In this document: positions 1 to 8,144 of the stretch, piece by piece | Layout of the letters: every line of letters begins with the position of its first letter | Numbering within the stretch: position 1 is the stretch's first letter | Assembly (NCBI RefSeq): GCF_000429845.1 | Contig: NZ_AUCQ01000002.1 | Coordinates: 1 to 64,000 of the forward strand | From: Comamonas composti DSM 21721 | Lineage (GTDB): Bacteria; Pseudomonadota; Gammaproteobacteria; Burkholderiales; Burkholderiaceae_C | Reading direction: 5' to 3' | Length of the DNA stretch: 64,000 nucleotides | The notes under the pieces: generated by a model | The model's database searches: none | Told to the model about the DNA's origin: nothing | What the model saw: only the letters and a program-made list of their open reading frames with translations | Position numbers and translations under genes: made by a program

Positions 1-693
1 CATAGATTTCTCCAGATTCGGCCTGCTGTCAGGCCATTTTTACGGGAAGAAATCTCGCTTAGCCAACTGTTCAAAAAACCGGGGCCACTTCTCCATGACC
101 AAAATAGTGACTGCCGCAGGCACCAACTGCTCCATGCCATTGCCCTGGAAGATGGTGTCAATGGATAGGTGAGAGTTGATCGTAGGCGCTAACTACAGAT
201 TCACGAGGCGATTTCGATCAGCGGATGTGCTTTGTTTGCAATTGCCTGTGAATACAAGGGCTTACCACGACTGTTTCTTCAAGGCTTTACGCGGTGCTCT
301 TCGCAAGCTTACACGTTGCTCCGGCTTTCCAATGAGCAGCACCAGCAGCCTGGGTCAGCGCTGGTCGGTCTTTGCGGGAACCAGCTATCCGCTGCAGCAC
401 AAAACCAAGGTCACCCCCTTAAAGTTGGGAGCCGCTGCAGCGGCAACCTGCCTGTTGACGTTAAGATGCACTGGTACAAAACCTGGTCCAGAAGCTTTGG
501 CACAGACCGCGACGAAAGCTTTTTAAAATCAAATGGTTAGATGAGAAAGGTTCGAATCCTCTCACCCCAACCATTTTATTTATCGTATGGCTGTTTAGTG
601 GCAACCCAGCCTGCGTCACTTATGCGCTCTATGTCTTAGTCAGGTTTGGAGATGATAGGATGAATATCCTTTCCATTCCATACACCCTGTGAC
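1..693. other. Non-coding, lower-GC left edge of the window
   Basis: This stretch upstream of pilB has no convincing gene. It is visibly less GC-rich than the rest of the window. Short frames on the plus strand around 176-540 lack family resemblance and start signals. On the minus strand a frame open from about 192 down to a stop at 40-42 encodes about 50 residues ending in ...KRDFFP. Its composition looks protein-like, but it has no start or domain I recognise, so it may be the remnant of a broken gene. A tRNA 3' end lies at 535-573. Together these hint at the eroded edge of an integrated element, but that is inference. Confidence 0.4.
535..573 (+). other. tRNA 3'-end fragment (T-arm, acceptor strand and CCA), possible att remnant
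   Basis: The segment carries a T-loop (TTCGAAT at 551-557), a matching 3' stem strand, an acceptor-like CACCCCA run and an encoded CCA at 571-573. A complete tRNA would need a 5' acceptor strand of TGGGGTG about 73 bases upstream, and none is present; no D-arm or anticodon arm can be folded either. The acceptor strand resembles tRNA-Gln, but the discriminator base is A rather than the usual G. The T-stem also has an extra A-rich bulge or mismatch on its 5' side. It is best read as a displaced tRNA 3' end such as integrases leave behind. Confidence 0.5.
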
Positions 694-2433
694 ATGGCTG
701 CTGTTGAATCCACCTCTAAGAATACTTCTACAGCCATCTCCTTGCCTGGCCTAGGCCGAGCGCTCATTACGGCTGGAAAGATCTCGGAGCAAACGGCCCA
801 GGAAATTGCAAAAAAAACCGCAGCCAATCGAAGCCTCTTTATTGCAGAGCTGTGCAAGGAGGGCAGCGTCTCTGCCAGAGAGGTTGCCGAAGCCCTCTCC
901 CACATGTTCAGCACCCCTTTGCTGGACCTTGATGCTGTAGATCAACATCAACTTCCCCAGGGACTGCTCGACCCGAAGATTTGCACAACTTACCGCGTCC
1001 TGCCCCTGAGCAAGCGAGGCAATCGTCTGACTGTTGCCACAGCAGATCCCACGCAGCAAGAGGCCTCGGAACAGATCAAGTTCACTACCCAGCTCAATGT
1101 CGATTGGATCGTGGTCGAGACGGACAAGCTCAGCCACTGGATCGAGCAAGCGAACAAAAGCGTCAGCCAGTCACTAGACACCTATGGCGAGAGCCAAGAT
1201 TTCGAGTTTGATGACGTCAAGCTCGAGGAGAGCACCGACGACAAGGACACGGCGGCCGCAGAGGTTGAAGATGCCCCTATTGTCAAGTTCCTCCACAAGA
1301 TGCTGCTTGATGCCTTCAACATGCGCGCATCGGACTTGCATTTCGAACCCTATGAGCACCACTATCGCGTGCGCTTTCGCATAGACGGCGAATTAAGGGA
1401 AATTGCCAATCCGCCCATCGCAATACGCGAAAAACTGGCTTCTCGCATCAAGGTGATTTCGCGCCTCGACATCTCGGAAAAGCGCATCCCCCAGGATGGA
1501 CGCATGAAGCTCAAGGTTGGTCCCGATCGTGTCATTGATTTCCGCGTCAGCACCTTGCCCACGCTGTTCGGCGAGAAGATCGTGATTCGTATCCTGGACC
1601 CGAGCTCAGCCAAAATGGGGATTGAAGCGCTAGGCTATGAGCCCGAAGAAAAAAAGCGCCTGCTGGATGCCATCCAGCGCCCCTACGGCATGATTCTGGT
1701 CACCGGCCCCACCGGCTCGGGCAAGACTGTTTCTCTCTACACTTGCCTAAATCTGCTCAACCAGCCAGGCGTCAACATTGCCACCGCAGAAGATCCTTCG
1801 GAAATCAACCTTCCTGGAGTCAACCAGGTCAACGTCAACGAAAAAGCCGGCCTGACCTTTGCGGCTGCACTCAAGGCCTTTCTGCGTCAGGATCCCGACA
1901 TCATCATGGTAGGTGAAATCCGCGACCTGGAAACTGCAGACATCTCGATCAAGGCCGCGCAAACCGGCCACTTGGTGCTGTCTACCCTGCACACCAATGA
2001 TGCGCCGACCACGCTGACACGCATGCGCAACATGGGTATTGCGCCTTTCAACATTGCATCCAGCGTGATTCTGATCACGGCCCAGCGGCTCGCTCGACGC
2101 TTGTGCCCGCAATGCAAGCAACCCGCCGACATTCCGCATGAGGCCTTGCTTGAAGCCGGCTATGACGAATCAGAACTGGACGGAAGCTGGGTCAGTTACA
2201 AGCCCGTTGGCTGCCCTGCATGCAACAACGGCTACAAAGGACGTGTTGGCATCTACCAAGTCATGCCCATCAGCGAGGAAATCCAACGCATTATTCTGCG
2301 CGACGGCAGCGCACTGGAAATCGCGGCTCAGGCCAAACTCGAGGGCGTGCGCTCCTTGCGTGAGTCCGGCCTGCACAAGGTCAAGCTAGGCCAGACCTCC
2401 CTGGAAGAGATCCTGGCCGTCACCAACGGATAA
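694..2433 (+). CDS. pilB: Type IV pilus assembly ATPase PilB
   Basis: This is the cytoplasmic hexameric ATPase that powers extension of type IV pili. The 579-residue length is normal for the family. An N-terminal MshEN-type domain (about 20-150) precedes the GspE/PilB motor domain. Walker A is GPTGSGKT at residues 338-345, followed by an Asp box, a Walker B segment (DPDIIMVGEIRD) and a His box around TGHLVLSTLHTND. A CPQC...CPAC tetracysteine zinc motif lies near the C terminus. The ATG at 694 has only a weak ribosome binding site. It is followed after 56 bases by pilC and then pilD, the standard betaproteobacterial pilBCD order. No pilin gene lies in the window. Confidence 0.96.
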   Translation: MAAVESTSKNTSTAISLPGLGRALITAGKISEQTAQEIAKKTAANRSLFIAELCKEGSVSAREVAEALSHMFSTPLLDLDAVDQHQLPQGLLDPKICTTYRVLPLSKRGNRLTVATADPTQQEASEQIKFTTQLNVDWIVVETDKLSHWIEQANKSVSQSLDTYGESQDFEFDDVKLEESTDDKDTAAAEVEDAPIVKFLHKMLLDAFNMRASDLHFEPYEHHYRVRFRIDGELREIANPPIAIREKLASRIKVISRLDISEKRIPQDGRMKLKVGPDRVIDFRVSTLPTLFGEKIVIRILDPSSAKMGIEALGYEPEEKKRLLDAIQRPYGMILVTGPTGSGKTVSLYTCLNLLNQPGVNIATAEDPSEINLPGVNQVNVNEKAGLTFAAALKAFLRQDPDIIMVGEIRDLETADISIKAAQTGHLVLSTLHTNDAPTTLTRMRNMGIAPFNIASSVILITAQRLARRLCPQCKQPADIPHEALLEAGYDESELDGSWVSYKPVGCPACNNGYKGRVGIYQVMPISEEIQRIILRDGSALEIAAQAKLEGVRSLRESGLHKVKLGQTSLEEILAVTNG

Positions 2434-2489
2434 AGCAAAGAGCCTGCAGCACACATGCAAAGGCTCTTCATGAAACAGAGGGAAAAACC

Positions 2490-3707
2490 ATGGCTACTGC
2501 CGCATCCAAAGGCATCAAGGAATTTGTCTTCGAATGGGAGGGCAAGGATCGCAATGGCAAGATCGTACGCGGCGAAACCCGCGCCGGCGGGGACAACCAG
2601 GTCCAGGCCATGCTGCGCCGCCAGGGAGTTTTGCCAACCAAGATCAAAAAACGTTCGACCCGTGGCGGCAAGAAAATCAAGCCCAAGGATATTGCCCTGT
2701 TCACACGCCAACTGGCTACCATGATGAAGGCCGGTGTTCCTTTGCTGCAGGCCTTTGACATCGTGGGACGCGGCAACACCAACGGCAGTGTGACCAAGCT
2801 GCTCAACGACATCCGCACCGATGTGGAAACCGGCACCTCACTGAGCACGGCTTTCCGCAAGCACCCCATGTACTTCAACAGTCTTTACTGCAACCTTGTG
2901 GAGGCTGGCGAAGCTGCAGGTATTTTGGAGGCCTTGCTCGACCGCCTGGCCACCTATATGGAAAAGACCGAGGCAATCAAGGGCAAGATCAAGTCGGCCT
3001 TGATGTACCCCATCTCGGTGGTCATCGTGGCTTTTGCAGTAGTTACGGTCATCATGCTTTTCGTGATTCCAGCGTTCAAGGAGGTTTTCACCTCGTTTGG
3101 GGCGGACCTGCCTGCCCCGACCCTGCTGGTGATGGGAATCAGCGATGCCTTTGTCCAATGGTGGTGGCTAATTTTCGGCGTCATCGGTGGCGGTTTTTAT
3201 TTCTTCATGCAGGCCTGGAAGCGCAATGAGCGCATGCAGCAGTTCATGGACCGCACCCTGCTCAAAATGCCAATATTCGGTATTTTGATAGACAAGTCCT
3301 GTGTGGCACGCTGGACACGCACCTTGTCCACTATGTTTGCAGCCGGCGTGCCATTGGTGGAGGCGCTGGATTCAGTGGGCGGGGCTTCGGGCAATCACGT
3401 ATATTCCAGTGCGACTGAAAAAATCCAGCAGGAAGTCTCCACCGGCACCAGCCTCACGGTGGCCATGAGCAATGCCAATGTCTTTCCTTCCATGGTGATT
3501 CAGATGTGCGCCATCGGCGAGGAGTCGGGCTCCATTGACCATATGCTGGGCAAGGCGGCCGACTTCTACGAAGCAGAGGTTGATGAAATGGTCAATGGCC
3601 TATCCAGCCTCATGGAGCCCATCATCATCGTTTTTCTGGGAACATTGATCGGCGGCATCGTGGTTTCCATGTATCTGCCGATCTTCAAGCTTGGCCAGGT
3701 CGTTTAA
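2490..3707 (+). CDS. pilC: Type IV pilus inner-membrane platform protein PilC
   Basis: PilC is the polytopic platform on which PilB (and the retraction ATPase) act to polymerise pilin. At 405 residues it has the family length, with two T2SF/GspF domains of about 120 residues. The first contains the LFTRQLATMMKAGVPL signature near residue 70, the second a WTRTLSTMFAAGVPLVEAL repeat of the same motif near residue 275. Membrane segments lie around 170-190, 220-240 and at the C terminus. The stop codon shares a base with the pilD start (TAATG), pointing to translational coupling. Confidence 0.96.
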   Translation: MATAASKGIKEFVFEWEGKDRNGKIVRGETRAGGDNQVQAMLRRQGVLPTKIKKRSTRGGKKIKPKDIALFTRQLATMMKAGVPLLQAFDIVGRGNTNGSVTKLLNDIRTDVETGTSLSTAFRKHPMYFNSLYCNLVEAGEAAGILEALLDRLATYMEKTEAIKGKIKSALMYPISVVIVAFAVVTVIMLFVIPAFKEVFTSFGADLPAPTLLVMGISDAFVQWWWLIFGVIGGGFYFFMQAWKRNERMQQFMDRTLLKMPIFGILIDKSCVARWTRTLSTMFAAGVPLVEALDSVGGASGNHVYSSATEKIQQEVSTGTSLTVAMSNANVFPSMVIQMCAIGEESGSIDHMLGKAADFYEAEVDEMVNGLSSLMEPIIIVFLGTLIGGIVVSMYLPIFKLGQVV

Positions 3708-4588
3708 TGGATTCCGAAGTGTTGTTGACAGCCGCCCTAGGCGGCGTCCTGGGCATTGTCATTGGCAGCTTTCTGAATGTCGTCATCCACAGACTGCCGC
3801 GCATCATGGAGCAGGATTGGCAGGCCGAATACCTCCAATGGGCTCAGGAGCAGCAAGCCTGCAGCCCGCCCCCTGCAAACACGAACACTACTCAGGCCAT
3901 CAGCCTGAGCCGCCCAGCCTCGACATGTCCGCAATGCAGCCACCGCATTCGCTGGTGGGAGAATATCCCTGTCCTCAGCTATCTGTTTTTGCGCGGGCGC
4001 TGCTCGGCTTGCAAGACGCCCATCAGCCTGCGCTATCCTCTGGTCGAGTTGACGACCGCTGCCCTGTTCGCCTATTGCGCTGCACGCTGGGGAGTAACTC
4101 CGGCCGCTGCGTCCTGGTGCCTGTTCAGCGCCCTCCTGTTGAGTCTGGCCCTGATCGACTGGGACACAACGTTTCTGCCCGATGACCTGACTCTGCCATT
4201 GCTGTGGACAGGGCTTGTCGCCTCGGCACTGAGTTGGATTCAGGTGTCTTTACCGGATGCCGTCTGGGGCGCTGTGGGCGGCTATATGTCGCTCTGGCTT
4301 GTTTACTGGGCATTCAAGCTGCTCACAGGCAAGGAAGGCATGGGTTATGGGGACTTCAAGCTGTTTGCGGCATTAGGTGCCTGGTTTGGCTGGCAGGCTC
4401 TGGTGCCGATTATCTTGCTGGCTTCCGTCATAGGCGCCATTGTGGGGATTGCGCTCAAGGTCAATCAGAAGTTGCGCGAAGGTGGCTATGTGCCGTTCGG
4501 CCCGTTTCTCGCTGGAGGAGGTTTTGCGGCCATGCTGTTCGGCCCGCAAAAAATGCTGCAATCCGTGTTATCCATCTTCGGCCTTTAA
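3707..4588 (+). CDS. pilD: Prepilin peptidase / N-methyltransferase PilD
   Basis: This bifunctional membrane aspartyl protease cleaves leader peptides of type IV pilins and pseudopilins and methylates the new N terminus. The cytoplasmic loop carries the expected four cysteines (C74, C77, C99, C102). The catalytic aspartates are visible as D151 in LIDWDTTFLPDD and D216 in the GxGxxDxK motif GMGYGDFK. At 293 residues with about eight membrane segments it is full length. It overlaps pilC by one base and precedes coaE by 18 bases, so it is probably in one transcript with pilBC. Confidence 0.96.
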   Translation: MDSEVLLTAALGGVLGIVIGSFLNVVIHRLPRIMEQDWQAEYLQWAQEQQACSPPPANTNTTQAISLSRPASTCPQCSHRIRWWENIPVLSYLFLRGRCSACKTPISLRYPLVELTTAALFAYCAARWGVTPAAASWCLFSALLLSLALIDWDTTFLPDDLTLPLLWTGLVASALSWIQVSLPDAVWGAVGGYMSLWLVYWAFKLLTGKEGMGYGDFKLFAALGAWFGWQALVPIILLASVIGAIVGIALKVNQKLREGGYVPFGPFLAGGGFAAMLFGPQKMLQSVLSIFGL

Positions 4589-4606
4589 TCCTCTCCATCA
4601 CAAGCA

Positions 4607-5218
4607 ATGGCAAAAGCATTCCAGCTGGGCCTGACCGGCGGCATTGGCAGTGGTAAAAGTACCGTGGCAGCGCGTCTGGCAATGCGTGGTGCCACCGTCA
4701 TCGATGCCGATCAGATCTCCCGCTCCCTGACGGCCACGGGCGGGAAAGCTCTTGGCCTCATAGCCGAGCGCTTCGGTCCCGAGCTCATCAGCGCCGACGG
4801 CAGCCTGGAACGCCAGCGCATGCGTGAACTGGTGTTTACCAGGCCCGAGGCACGCCAGCAGCTCGAAGCGATTATTCATCCCCTCATCGCCGGGGAAACC
4901 ATGCGCCAGCTGGAGCAGGCCATCAGTCAGGGCTGTCGTCTCATCGTTCACGATATTCCCCTGCTTGTGGAGTCTGGTCACTGGCGCACCCAGCTGGACG
5001 GCGTGCTGGTCGTGGACTGCCCCGAGGAAATCCAGATAGAGCGCGTGATCGCACGCAGCGGTTTATCTCGGCAGGAAATCGAAGCCATTATCCAGGCGCA
5101 GGCCAGCCGCAATCAGCGCCTGGCCTGCGCCGACTGGGTAGTATTCAACGGCCAATCCTTGGATCTTGATGCACTCAATACATGTGTCGATCAAATCTCG
5201 GCATGGTTCGGGCTATGA
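4607..5218 (+). CDS. coaE: Dephospho-CoA kinase
   Basis: CoaE phosphorylates dephospho-CoA at the ribose 3'-hydroxyl, the last step of coenzyme A synthesis. The P-loop GGIGSGKS is at residues 11-18, followed by the IDADQI segment that binds substrate. The 203-residue length is typical. The position directly after pilD is conserved in many beta- and gammaproteobacteria and carries no functional link to pili. Confidence 0.95.
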   Translation: MAKAFQLGLTGGIGSGKSTVAARLAMRGATVIDADQISRSLTATGGKALGLIAERFGPELISADGSLERQRMRELVFTRPEARQQLEAIIHPLIAGETMRQLEQAISQGCRLIVHDIPLLVESGHWRTQLDGVLVVDCPEEIQIERVIARSGLSRQEIEAIIQAQASRNQRLACADWVVFNGQSLDLDALNTCVDQISAWFGL

Positions 5219-5303
5219 TGCGAATATGGCTTGGCCTGTGCGTGTAATCCGGCATGTACGCATTCAAAGCTGATTCCTGTGCGCCCCAAGGAGCCCAGCA
5301 AGC

Positions 5304-6059
5304 GTGATCCTGTACGAATATCCTTTCAACGAACGCCAGAGAACCTATCTCCGGCTCGAGCAGCTTTATCGTCGCCTGGGCGAACTGCTGGTACGCGCAC
5401 ACCCCGTGGATCACCATTTTGCGCTGATTACCCTGTTCGAGATCATGGATGTAGCGGCGCGCGCCGATCTCAAGACCGATGTGCTCAAGGATCTGGAGCG
5501 CCACAAAAGCTTGTTCGACAGCCTGCGCGGCAACCCCGAAATCTCCGAGCACATGCTCAGCCAGGTCTCCCAGCTTCTGGAGCAATGCTTTAATGATCTG
5601 AATGCCCAGTCGGGCAAGGCCGGTCAGGCGCTCACGGAAAATGAATCGTTGATGGCCATTCGCAGCCGTGTCGGCATCCCGGCCGGCACCTGCAGTTTCG
5701 ACCTCCCCGCCTATCACGCCTGGCTGCACCGCGATGAGCGCCTGCGCCTGCGCGACCTCGAAACCTGGGCCGAGACCCTGACACCTCTGGGTCAGGCGCT
5801 GGAGTTGCTGCTCAAGCTGCTGCGCGATACGGGCGTGCCTCAATGGGTCGCAGCCGAAAAAGGCGTATTCCAGCAGGCCATGCCGCCGGGTCGCAGCTTT
5901 CAGCTCATGCGTCTGCGCATAGATCCCAAGCTCAATCTCATCCCCGAAATCAGCGGCAACCGGCTGCTGGTTTCCGTGCGTCTGCTGCGCACCGAAAATG
6001 GCTGCAAGCCCCATCTGTGCCACGAGGACGCCTCTTTCGAAATCACCTTGTGCAGTTAA
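5304..6059 (+). CDS. zapD: Cell division protein ZapD
   Basis: ZapD (formerly YacF) is a cytosolic protein that bundles FtsZ protofilaments at the Z-ring. The 251-residue protein begins MILYEYPFNERQRTYLRLEQ, the conserved family start, and keeps the all-helical N-terminal half plus the C-terminal beta domain (RVGIPAGTCSFDLPAYHAWL region). Translation starts at a GTG at 5304 with an AAGGAG ribosome binding site at 5288-5293. The coaE-zapD-yacG order is standard. Confidence 0.93.
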   Translation: MILYEYPFNERQRTYLRLEQLYRRLGELLVRAHPVDHHFALITLFEIMDVAARADLKTDVLKDLERHKSLFDSLRGNPEISEHMLSQVSQLLEQCFNDLNAQSGKAGQALTENESLMAIRSRVGIPAGTCSFDLPAYHAWLHRDERLRLRDLETWAETLTPLGQALELLLKLLRDTGVPQWVAAEKGVFQQAMPPGRSFQLMRLRIDPKLNLIPEISGNRLLVSVRLLRTENGCKPHLCHEDASFEITLCS

Positions 6060-6071
6060 AAGAGCTTTTCC

Positions 6072-6275
6072 ATGGCTGATCAAGCACCCACGGTGCGCTG
6101 CCCCAGCTGCTCCGGCCCCAGCCTGTTTGCACCCACCAACCGCTTTCGCCCCTTTTGCAGCGAGCGTTGCCGCCGCATCGATCTTGGCGCCTGGGCGAAT
6201 GAGGAATTCCGCGTACCGGCCCAGACACCGCCTGCGGACGAGACTTTCGGCGACCCTCGCACGCAGCAGGACTGA
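6072..6275 (+). CDS. yacG: DNA gyrase inhibitor / zinc-binding protein YacG
   Basis: YacG is a small zinc protein that binds GyrB in E. coli and inhibits gyrase. The 67-residue product shows the CPSC...FCSERCRRIDLGAWANEEFRVP pattern, with four cysteines making the zinc site and the conserved W-rich tail. It follows zapD by 12 bases. Its TGA stop at 6273-6275 is also the first three bases of the MITE-like element that follows, so the element may have set the present C terminus; the last residues beyond VPAQ are not conserved in the family. Confidence 0.93.
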   Translation: MADQAPTVRCPSCSGPSLFAPTNRFRPFCSERCRRIDLGAWANEEFRVPAQTPPADETFGDPRTQQD

Positions 6276-6545
6276 GAACGTTTTTACGATCTCTACGCTG
6301 CCGCGTTGGAGCGCAATCGGGATGAGTTCAAAGCGATGGGGCGCAGCTTGCACCGGGGTGCAAGCAAGCCACAGCGCGAAGAAATCGCCCGATTTCGCTC
6401 CAACCCTTGGGGACAGTGCCTTTGCGGGCGGTCTACAGCGTTGCGAATCCTCGCAATAGCACGGCTATTGCTGCGGTATCGCGCCTTGTATCCCATCCCG
6501 CACAGACACTGGCGCGGCACCGAGGAGATCGTAAACACGTTCTGA
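6273..6545. mobile_element. MITE-like element with 33-bp terminal inverted repeats, built of nested hairpins
   Basis: Positions 6273-6305 and 6513-6545 form imperfect terminal inverted repeats matching at 28 of 33 bases, with the shared core AGAACGT-TTTACGATCTC. Between them are several perfect palindromes: 6346-6365 (9-bp stem), 6381-6396 (7-bp stem), 6441-6456 (6-bp stem) and 6453-6471 (8-bp stem), plus a 9-bp arm pair 6305-6313 with 6396-6404. No transposase is encoded; the short frames inside look incidental. A solitary relative of the end lies at 26682-26701. The size and architecture fit a miniature inverted-repeat element mobilised in trans. I cannot assign a parent family. Confidence 0.75.
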
Positions 6546-6601
6546 GGCCTGCGGCACGGCAGCACGCACCAACTGCCGCACTTTCGGCCTTCTCGCACGC
6601 C

Positions 6602-7048
6602 TCAGGCCCCGGGCTGACGCTCCTCGTAATACGCGGCATCAAAGTCCAGGCCGCGCTCATCGCTCAGCCATTGCAGCACGGGATAGGCCCCGGGCAGCAC
6701 GGGATGGACTTGCAGCGGCAATTGCTGCCAGGCCATTTGCTGGCCTTCGCGCATCTCGAACTCGCCGCTCCACTGCGTGATCTTGCACCAGTGCAGGCGC
6801 ACCAGGGCATGTGGGTAATCATGCTCGGTGACCTTCCAGAGATGGGCCGCGCCAATGCTCACGCCCAGCTCTTCCTGCAGCTCGCGGCGCAAGGCCTGCT
6901 CCACGCTTTCTCCGGCTTCGAGCTTGCCTCCCGGGAACTCCCAGTAGCCCGCATAAGGCTTGCCCTCGGGCCGGCTGGTGATGAGCAGGGCGCCGTCGGC
7001 CTCACGCAGCAGCACACCCACCGCGACTTCCGTGTGCTTGCGCGCCAT
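6602..7048 (-). CDS. mutT: 8-oxo-dGTP diphosphatase MutT (Nudix hydrolase)
   Basis: MutT hydrolyses 8-oxo-dGTP to the monophosphate and so removes a mutagenic nucleotide from the pool. The Nudix box GX5EX7REUXEEXGU is intact at residues 41-63 (GKLEAGE...RRELQEELGV). Taking the ATG at 7048 gives 148 residues beginning MARKHTEVAVGVLL, the usual start; a longer frame upstream overlaps the neighbouring gene and is not credible. The start shares a base with the stop of the DUF815 ATPase gene (TGATG), so the two are translationally coupled. Confidence 0.93.
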   Translation of the reverse strand: MARKHTEVAVGVLLREADGALLITSRPEGKPYAGYWEFPGGKLEAGESVEQALRRELQEELGVSIGAAHLWKVTEHDYPHALVRLHWCKITQWSGEFEMREGQQMAWQQLPLQVHPVLPGAYPVLQWLSDERGLDFDAAYYEERQPGA

Positions 7049-7989
7049 CAAAGCTCCGCTTCCTCGGCCAGGCCCTGCACATCGGCAATGCCCTGGCCGC
7101 GCGCGGCCGGGCGTTGCTCGCGGCCGGCATAGTCGCGTGCGAACTGATGGGCCACACGGCCGCTGCGCGAGCCGCGCTCCAGCGCCCAGACCAGGGCCTC
7201 GGGCTGGGCCGCCGCAATGGCCGCCGCATCCAGGCCCAGAGAGGAAAGCCACTGGGCAACCACGCGCAGGTATTCGTCCTGGCTGAACGGGTAAAAGCTC
7301 ACCCACAGGCCAAAGCGCTCGGACAGGGAGATCTTCTCCTCCACCACCTCGCCCGGGTGGATCTCGCCGTTCTCGCCCCGACTCTGGGTGAGGTTGTCGG
7401 TCATGTACTCGGGCAGCAGGTGACGGCGGTTGCTGGTCGCATAGACCAGCACATTCGGCGTGGCCGCAGAGACCGAGCCATCCAGAATCGACTTCATGGC
7501 CTTGTAGCCGGGCTCGCCTTCCTCGAAACTCAGGTCGTCGCAGTAAATGACGAACTTCTCCGGGCGACTGGCCACCACTTCGACGATGTCGGGCAGATCG
7601 GTGAGATCGGCCTTGTCGACCTCGATCAGGCGCAGGCCCTGGGGCGCATAGGCGTGCAGGCAGGCGCGGATCAGCGAAGACTTGCCCGTGCCGCGCGCAC
7701 CCGTGAGCAGCACGTTGTTGGCCGTGCGGCCTTCAACGAACTGCTGGGTGTTGCGCGCAATCTTCTCCTTTTGCACATCCACGTTCTGCAGGTCCGACAG
7801 CTGCATGGCGCCCACATGGCGCACGGGTTCGAGCACGCCACAGCCGTTGGCACGCTTGCGGTAGCGCCAGGCAATGGCCTGACCCCAGTCGGCGGGCGAC
7901 TGCAGCGGCTGGGGCAGCACGGCCTCGATGCGCTGCATGAGCTGCTCGGCACGTTCGACCAGGCGCTCCAAAGGATTGCTCACATCCAT
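7048..7989 (-). CDS. DUF815-family AAA+ ATPase
   Basis: This is a predicted cytoplasmic P-loop ATPase of the DUF815 family, function unknown. Walker A (TGARGTGKS) lies near residue 100 and a Walker B-like stretch (KFVIYCDDLSFE) near residue 150. A conserved GENGEIHPGE...LSERFGLW motif follows. The ATG at 7989 is preferred (313 residues, GGAGATA about ten bases upstream). A GTG at 8031 would add 14 residues encoded by an interspersed repeat. In Burkholderiales this gene commonly sits beside mutT, and the overlapping stop/start here supports co-expression. Confidence 0.85.
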   Translation of the reverse strand: MDVSNPLERLVERAEQLMQRIEAVLPQPLQSPADWGQAIAWRYRKRANGCGVLEPVRHVGAMQLSDLQNVDVQKEKIARNTQQFVEGRTANNVLLTGARGTGKSSLIRACLHAYAPQGLRLIEVDKADLTDLPDIVEVVASRPEKFVIYCDDLSFEEGEPGYKAMKSILDGSVSAATPNVLVYATSNRRHLLPEYMTDNLTQSRGENGEIHPGEVVEEKISLSERFGLWVSFYPFSQDEYLRVVAQWLSSLGLDAAAIAAAQPEALVWALERGSRSGRVAHQFARDYAGREQRPAARGQGIADVQGLAEEAEL

Positions 7990-8006
7990 CACTGTCGTAT
8001 CTCCAT

Positions 8007-8109
8007 AATCTATTTTGATAGCTGCTACCACTCACTGAAAGCCAGACTCAGACATAAAACGTTCTGAAATCTCCTATTCAAAAGCGGTAAGCGCTCCTGA
8101 AATAAAAGC
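8007..8109. repeat. AGCGCT-type interspersed palindromic repeat, degenerate copy
   Basis: The stretch between argJ and the DUF815 ATPase gene contains GATAGCTGCTACCACT at its left side and GGTAAGCGCTCCTGAAATAA at its right. On the minus strand this reads TGCTTTTATTTCAGGAGCGCTTACC, close to copies of the same family at 19161-19253, 31586-31678 and 38545-38600. The match is partial and the function unknown. Confidence 0.4.
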
Positions 8110-8133
8110 ATCCTGCCAACCTGCGGGCAGGAT
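8110..8133 (-). terminator. Rho-independent terminator of argJ
   Basis: A perfect 8-bp stem (ATCCTGCC / GGCAGGAT) lies just beyond the argJ stop on the minus strand and is followed by GCTTTTATTT. The T-run is short and interrupted, so termination may be partial. Confidence 0.6.
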
Positions 8134-8144
8134 TCCTCAGCCGC

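Noticed and set aside
176-540. Two overlapping plus-strand frames of 102-116 codons upstream of pilB
   Set aside because: Neither has a credible start or family resemblance, and they end in the region of the tRNA fragment.
499-573. A complete tRNA gene ending at 573
   Set aside because: Only the T-arm and acceptor 3' strand are present; no matching 5' acceptor, D-arm or anticodon arm can be found within 100 bases upstream.
6306-6545. A 79-residue frame inside the MITE-like element
   Set aside because: It is set by the palindromes of the element, has no start signal and ends within the terminal repeat; treated as incidental.
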